A DNA stretch of 64,000 bases, taken from contig NC_068577.1 in the NCBI RefSeq assembly GCF_025698545.1, forward strand, positions 310,001 through 374,000, read 5' to 3'. This document shows positions 58,608 to 64,000 of the stretch, in pieces. How positions within the stretch are numbered: position 1 is the stretch's first letter; the number at the start of each line of letters is the position of its first letter. A program made the position numbers and the translations under genes. The notes under the pieces were generated by a model. That model did not search any database. It was not told the origin of the DNA and saw nothing but the letters and a program-made list of their open reading frames with translations. Source of the DNA: Gossypium raimondii (Eukaryota; Streptophyta; Magnoliopsida; Malvales; Malvaceae).

Positions 58608-60950
58608 ATGGCAAGAGACAGCTGTTTGGCTCGCGTCACTGCCGGCGTTTCCGTCGGAGGAGCTGTTGGCGGCGCCGTTGGTAAGTCTCCGACTTTTTTC
58701 CACTACTCACTAAAACCCTAAACCTCATTGTTCTGCTTCTGGTTATCATAAAAATAATAATAATAAACAGCCACAAATCAAATTCGTGTCAATTGCAAAT
58801 TTCAATTACAATAAAGTTTGATTATTTGCAAAAGCATGAAATCATCTATTTTCTGTTTAGAATACTGACTCTGAAACTTATTTCTGAATTACTGTCAATT
58901 GCAATTACAATAATAATTATTATTGTCAAGTTTTAAGTATTTTCAAAAGCTTGAAATTATCCGATTTCGGTTTAGTATAGCGACTCTAGAACAAATAATA
59001 AGTATCTTCATAGCATTTTCTTTTTCCTTTAGATTATGGATTTTTCGGATTTTAATTTTCAGTGTTGATAGTTTGCAGAGAAAGTGAGAGGTCCCTCTAT
59101 TATAGAGACCTGATTAAGTTAGTCCCTGTACTATTAAAAAAATCAAATAAGTTCAAATTGTAACAATGTAACATTTAATGCTTAAAAGTTGTTATTTACT
59201 GTTTTTAAAGATTTTATGGTTCTGTAAATGAAATCTTTTGTTTGAATTGAACTGCAATTGAAAAATAATTTTCAAGACATTTTTATATGGTAAATGTTAA
59301 CTATGTTACAATTTGGACTTATTTGATTCTTTTTAATATAGGGACTAAATTGATCCATTTAATAATAGAGGTACTAACATGATCCAGCCCCTATAATACA
59401 AGGATCTTCGAGGTATTTTAACTGAAAGTTATTAGTAAAAGAAAGCGCCAGATAATCAAAGAAAACATTGTTTATTTTTCAATTCATAAATTGATTAAGG
59501 AAAAACTTGCTTCTGTGATTTTCTTAATATGGTCTTATTATGAGTTCTAGCTAGCTAATTACATGTTTTGAGCTTGTTGCCTTCATCATTGAAAAGCTGT
59601 TTTCTTGTTTAATATTTGCTGTTAGATGGATGTGATTAAGTGGGGATAAATTTAGCTAATTACATGTTTCAATTGGCAAGTTAAATTCCCTGGTATATTT
59701 ATAGTGATGATATGTAGAAACTATAGACTAGGAGACAATGTAATTGTGAACTTTTAGTTTTGCTCATAGAACTGAATATTGTTATTTGTCTTTTGGCACA
59801 TAATAAAGCACATTGGTCTCCGCTCCTTGGGTTACAGCTATAATAGGGCTACCCTTCTCCATTCCATTAAGCTGTCCTTCCTAAGATTCGACCTTGAGAC
59901 CTCTAAGCTGGAAGTTTAAGCTTTAACTATTGGGGACGTAGTGCTGGAGTTTAGTGCATATGCAGATAATGGACAACCATCAAGAAACATGCATTGCTAT
60001 TACTTTGTAGTATATTTGGATTTTTACGGACAGTTGCACCATTCAAGGATAATGTTCTCTGGGTGTCAAGAGAGGTTAGAAGGATGAAGATGGATTATTA
60101 GGAGAGGAATTAGATTACTGTAGAGAGGTGGATTGCGAAAGGGGATCAGGGGCAGGGGTGGGGGTGGGGAGGTCTTCTGTTAGAATCTTTTAAATGTAGC
60201 TGCTCTCTTTCTTTGTTGCTTTGAAGCAGTCCTTTCCTGGATCATATATTGTCCGTGCTTTGATTTTAATCTTTTATTCTTGAACGGTAAATAAGTTTCT
60301 TTTATGTGATTGCGCTTGTGCAGGTGCTGTTTACGGTACTTATGAGGCTATTAGATACAAGGTAATGTCCAACATTTTACTTTTCTTTCATGAAATTAAA
60401 CCATGTTGATTCTATGTTTGCGTTTCTGCATTTGCCACCCCAGTCATAAATAGTGATAAAACTTACATGGATCATGATCCGTATTTTTATAAACCTTGCA
60501 AAGAGGTCTTCCTGTGTCATTTTGGTATCTGGCCATGTGATGACTTGCCTGTGTCATGGATGAAACTTTTAACAAAAATGACCAATTTGCTCTTTGATCT
60601 AATTTATAGAGACTAGTTTGTCCATTTTTTGAGTAGAAGGGACAAAATGCAATCCAACTCTTAGTACAGAAGCCTTCATAGTACTTTTACAGATAAAATC
60701 ATGATTCCGTTGCTGGAGATGACATTGGCATGTTTAATGAGTACCTTAACATTAATGTTAAATGCTAAAAGAAAGGTTTTGCGTGTATTAATAATCTCAT
60801 TCATTTGGAATTGATTCATATTGTGGCGATATGCAGGTCCCGGGACTTCTCAAGATTAGATATATTGGGCAAACAACTCTCGGTAGTGCTGCGATTTTCG
60901 GTCTTTTTTTGGGTGCTGGAAGCTTGATACATTGTGGGAAATCACACTGA
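58608..60950 (+). CDS. ROMO1/MGR2-like mitochondrial inner-membrane protein
   Basis: Three exons, 58608-58680, 60324-60361 and 60837-60950, join in frame (GT..AG) to a 74-aa protein: MARDSCLARVTAGVSVGGAV, then GAVYGTYEAIRYK, then GQTTLGSAAIFGLFLGAGSL ending CGKSH. Two glycine-rich membrane segments (about 10-30 and 50-68) flank a basic loop, the layout of the ROMO1/Mgr2 family. Yeast Mgr2 and human ROMO1 sit at the TIM23 inner-membrane import channel; human ROMO1 is also tied to reactive oxygen production. Cys residues near both ends (C6, C70) fit the family. The plant member's exact role is inferred. Intron 1 (1.6 kb) holds a foldback MITE and intron 2 a MITE fragment. Confidence 0.92.
59087..59385. 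mobile_element. Foldback MITE in ROMO1-like intron 1
   Basis: The left arm (gttagtccctgtactattaa, aatcaaataagttcaaattg) is inverted in the right arm (tttggacttatttgattctt, atagggactaaattgatcc). Arms of about 80 bp. Confidence 0.6.
60557..60690. mobile_element. MITE half in ROMO1-like intron 2
   Basis: gaccaatttgctctttgatc, gggacaaaatgcaatccaac and catagtacttttaca match the right half of the elements at 7278-7583 and 55591-55940. Confidence 0.5.
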
Positions 60951-61314
60951 CTATTCTTTGTTTGCCTTATAACCTTGAGATTATATTCTTTGGATGATGC
61001 TAGCATAGTTTTTAGATGGAAGGTGTAAAATGCTTTTGCGTAACCTTTGGTTTTGTTTTTTTTCAGTTTCCATGAATCTTGCCCTAGAGTGGGTGAAAAT
61101 TTGAAAATCAATTACTTCAATGTCACAAATTTTCGCTTTTGGGTTTCGTTTTTTCCCCTTAAAGAAAACCCCCACTCATTGTTAAAAAAGAACTCACTCA
61201 TAGCAGAGATGAGTGCATTTTATTGACCTTTACTTTTGTCACTTTCATCCACATTGAACATTAGGAAACCATGTCTCGATTTGCTCCGATGTCCACATTG
61301 AGCTTTAGGAGACC

Positions 61315-61566
61315 ATGTCTCGGTTCGCTAAGACGTGCAGGGCTATTATAAGTGCCAAAACTCATCCGCAAGAGATGTCTCTTCCGGAAAAATATTTGCC
61401 CTTCATCAATTTATATCAAAGAGAGTATGAGTTTGCCATTAAGCGCCACATAAAAGATAAAGAGCTTTCCTTTTCAACATTGAACTTTCATCCAGATGTT
61501 CTCTTTGCTATCATCGTGGGTGCCCAAGGTACATTGGAATCTATCTTGGGACATACAAACCCTTAA
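61315..61566 (+). other. Unassigned 83-codon open frame
   Basis: It begins MSRFAKTCRAIISAKTHPQE and ends GAQGTLESILGHTNP. The amino-acid mix is not obviously random, but I recognise no family, signal or membrane segment. It lies 365 bp after the ROMO1-like stop codon and starts inside a 44-bp imperfect tandem repeat (61250-61293 and 61294-61337, cacattgarcwttaggarac). It could be a remnant of a larger gene or repeat. Confidence 0.2.
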
Positions 61567-61799
61567 ATTTTTCCTTCTTTAAGGCTTGATCTTTGCTAAA
61601 GAAAAGAGATGTTTTGTCCACATTTACCAAAACACTATGGTACAACTCAAGATATGATTAGTTTTTGTTTATACGTGAAAATGATGCATTTAAAGACCCT
61701 AGTGACTGATGACAGGGGTGACGCTAGCGGCAGATGTCATAGTCCACTCGTGAGCAGGCCATCCAAAGGTGTGGAGTAGGTCCCTAGTGCATTAGAAAA

Positions 61800-62160
61800 A
61801 AAAAACTTGAGTTAATTTGCATTTAAAAGCAAAGTTGAGTTGGTCTGGAGACAATCTCATTTAGGTATTTAGGTCTCGAGATGAGTTGTCTTTGTTTTGA
61901 GATGAGAAAATATCGAAAGCTTTATCCAACTCTTTGTCTTGAGACATTCAAACATCGAAGCAAAAATAGAAAAATAGGGAAGGTTTGTCTCAAGACATGA
62001 TATTCATTTAAAAGCAAAGTTGAGTTGGTCTCGATACAATGAATATCATGTCTCAAGACATGCTTATATAAAAGTAAAAAAACTAAAATTAAAAATGAAG
62101 CCTATCTCAAAACATGGGATCTCCTGTCTCGAGACATAAATTTGACATTTTAATTTGGAT
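61800..62160. repeat. Cluster of TGTCTCRAGACA palindromes and inverted repeat
   Basis: TGTCTCGAGACA lies at 62125-62136, and TGTCTCAAGACA at 61986-61997 and 62049-62060. Further variants occur near 61890 and 61945. The arms 61986-62007 and 62039-62060 are inverted copies (gacatgatattcat / atgaatatcatgtc). A 27-bp direct repeat catttaaaagcaaagttgag + ttggtct occurs at about 61821 and 62009. Non-coding. Confidence 0.6.
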
Positions 62161-63105
62161 TTGAATCCTAACTCTGAATTTGACTTAGTATAACTCTATA
62201 TTGGAATGAAATAGATTCTTATGTTCCATAAATGTATGTATTTGATCATAATGAATAAGTTTATTGTTTTAAATGATGATTATGAATTTAACTGTGAAAT
62301 TATGTCAAGTTAATCCAAGCTGCTTCAGCAACGTAATATGAAGTCACATATTTAGATTTGAAAATCGAGTCAGGTGTGAGGTGTCTCACTCAAGTTGGGG
62401 TTCTGAGAGACACAGACATAGTGGAGGAGGTAGTGCCTATTACTGTTGGCCCCTCAAAGGTTTAAGGGAGTCAAATAGAGGAGAAAAGAGAAGGTGGAGA
62501 AACCTCTGCACAACGAGACATTACAGAGATCGATGATTTGCTGTCAAATTTCTTACATGGTCACACAAACAATTTTGATGCATCCGCCGTTTGCGGATGA
62601 ATATATGCAATGCAATATGATCTCAATAAAATTTCAAATTTAATTTTTACTTAATCCCAATTTCCTTTACATTATAAGTGTAAAAAACTAATTAGCTGAA
62701 ATAAATCCTATACCATTTAACATTAACCCTAAACGTGTACAAAATCTTAACCCTCGACCTTCTTCGCCTGCATTGGTATAGAATATATAAAATCTCAAGA
62801 GTTCCATGAATGAGTTTGTAGATATTATTGCTCGTAACAAGCTAGGCAGTTCTCTTTGCACCTTCCAGTGCAATATTCACAACCAAGTATTTAACCAACA
62901 TTTCATACCAAACCTTCTCCCTATGGTGCCCCTCTTCACAAAATGCCATAATCTATCTAACTTTATGTGCTACATAAATAAATGTTTCCCTTAAAATATT
63001 ATATTTCTACATTTTTAGCCTAAGATTAGTGTAACACAAAAATAAGTTTCTGCAGCAGCCGGTTTACAAAAATTATGTGTTCAACAATGCATGTGTTGTT
63101 ATGGC
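62161..63105. other. Intergenic stretch, no gene seen
   Basis: AT-rich with a slightly GC-richer part at 62340-62560. Nothing recognised in either strand. Confidence 0.35.
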
Positions 63106-63170
63106 TCAGAACGAGAAGCAAAGATTAATCTTGATTGCATCTCAAGATTAACCTTTGCTTCTCATTCTAA
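63106..63170. repeat. Near-perfect 29-bp stem hairpin
   Basis: Arms 63106-63134 and 63142-63170 are inverted copies differing at three positions, with a 7-nt loop (ttgcatc). On the minus-strand RNA the three differences would all be G-U pairs. Core: gagaagcaaag and ctttgcttctc. Confidence 0.75.
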
Positions 63171-63219
63171 GTACAAGAATTAGTTTAACAATAAAAATTA
63201 ATAAAATTTTTGATAAAAT

Positions 63220-63460
63220 AATCAACTTGCTTTTAAATCTAACATAAAAAAATTAATTTATTTATTTGTTCAGTAAAGGAGACAAAATGCAATTTAAATC
63301 TTAGTATATTTTAATATAAAGGCCTCCATGATGCTCTTACCACCGAAGAATAATGAGAAGACACTGTAAAGGAGACAAAATACAATTTAAATCTTAGTAT
63401 ATTTTAATATAAAGGTCTCCATGATGCTTTTACCACCGAAGAATAATGAGAAGACACTGT
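63220..63460. repeat. 93-bp tandem duplication over a MITE end
   Basis: 63273-63365 and 63366-63458 are nearly identical (gtaaaggagacaaaat, ataaaggcctccatgatgct, ccgaagaataatgagaagac), with a few base changes. The left unit is continuous with a MITE of the 7278-7583 family from about 63220. The second unit joins the 3' flank of the SINAT gene. Confidence 0.7.
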
Positions 63461-63701
63461 AAAACCATAAATCTTAATTTATGGCCATCTAAATCATTAC
63501 AGATAGATATTAGTTTTACAGGCATAAAAGTTACATCTTTCCCATCATGTATTTGATGCATGGATAAGCAAGAGTGTTTGCCCTCTACAAACCAAAAAAT
63601 ACATGACCAAAAGACCCATAAAGCTACCAAAAAGATACACTAATCTATTGCTTGGGATCACAACAAAACAGAATGAGGGCAGATTTACAGGCACAACCCC
63701 A

Positions 63702-64000
63702 TCACTGCTCTTTCCATATCCTTCCTGTCACTCTAAGCTTCAATTCTTTCCGGTCTCCCCCTGAGAAGAACAAAGCCATGTTGCGTTGGATAATGAGACC
63801 ATCGAAACTATCACGAACCTTCCGGTGACTGTCCCTTATGCTCCTAGGCACCCCTTGCCAAATCAGCTTCCTCCCGTTCCCACCCACCTCGAGGCTGTAG
63901 CTATAGTTCTTTGCCTCGTTATTGTCACCCATAAACCGCAAGAATGCTATATAAACAGGAGCTAATCCGATATGGAATGCTTCAAAATGCAGGCAAAAGT
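63702..64000 (-). CDS. SINAT (seven-in-absentia type) E3 ubiquitin ligase, C-terminal part
   Basis: The last 98 codons of a SINA-family E3 ligase, with the gene continuing beyond the right edge. It reads FCLHFEAFHIGLAPVYIAFL, then RFMGDNNEAKNYSYSLEVGG, RSIRDSHRKVRDSFDGLIIQ and MALFFSGGDRKELKLRVTGR, the end of the TRAF-like substrate-binding SINA domain. The RING and SIAH zinc fingers would lie off the window. SINATs ubiquitinate targets such as NAC1 and autophagy components. The frame stops at RIWKEQ, short of the usual PNLCS-type tail; another frame just after the stop reads DGVVPVNLPS, so a small shift may have trimmed the end. Which SINAT it is cannot be told from this part. Confidence 0.92.
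   Translation of the reverse strand, partial: FCLHFEAFHIGLAPVYIAFLRFMGDNNEAKNYSYSLEVGGNGRKLIWQGVPRSIRDSHRKVRDSFDGLIIQRNMALFFSGGDRKELKLRVTGRIWKEQ

Overview
The window looks like nuclear DNA of a dicot plant, most likely a member of the mallow family such as cotton. It is AT-rich, and its genes carry spliceosomal introns with GT..AG ends. Intergenic space is packed with non-autonomous hAT and Mutator-type elements, tRNA-related SINEs, LINE tails and LTR remnants. Some of these resemble cotton repeats from memory; no search was run. I found no prokaryotic features, CRISPR arrays or operons.

Layout. 1-7.0 kb: LINE fragment, a probable 2.3-kb solo LTR and SINEs. 7.1-12.3 kb (minus): an intact six-exon gene for STT3, the catalytic subunit of oligosaccharyltransferase. 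12.5-15.7 kb: a LINE tail and two GC-armed hAT elements. 16.0-21.0 kb (minus): a nine-coding-exon TGA-type bZIP factor with a separate 5'-UTR exon. 21-33 kb: repeat-rich DNA with a lone 5S rRNA pseudogene. 33.06 kb (plus): a small ARGOS/OSR-type gene. 33.7-34.9 kb: LTR-retrotransposon remnant. 36.4-36.7 kb (plus): a U4 snRNA gene with its USE and TATA, followed by a partial copy of its own 3' end. 36.9-38.2 kb: plastid DNA in the nucleus (clpP on one strand, an rpl20-like start on the other). 41.7-42.3 kb (plus): a type-A cytokinin response regulator. 42.9-44.9 kb: a second, truncated copy of the 1-3.4 kb LTR. 46.9-54.5 kb (minus): three tandem polygalacturonase genes (one dead, one whole but with the catalytic-motif His changed to Tyr, one apparently normal), with a mitochondrial 26S rRNA fragment between the last two. 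55.1-56.8 kb: ABCB transporter fragment. 58.6-61 kb (plus): a ROMO1/MGR2-like mitochondrial inner-membrane protein gene. 63.7-64 kb (minus): 3' end of a SINAT-type E3 ligase gene cut by the window edge.

The genes are unrelated housekeeping and regulatory loci and do not form a joint system. The polygalacturonase cluster is the only family with local duplication. Many longer introns carry a MITE or LINE fragment. I found no convincing new molecular system. The most useful leads are the GHG-to-GYG change, the doubled TATA module of the third polygalacturonase, the U4 3'-end duplication, the composite plastid insert, and several long hairpins.
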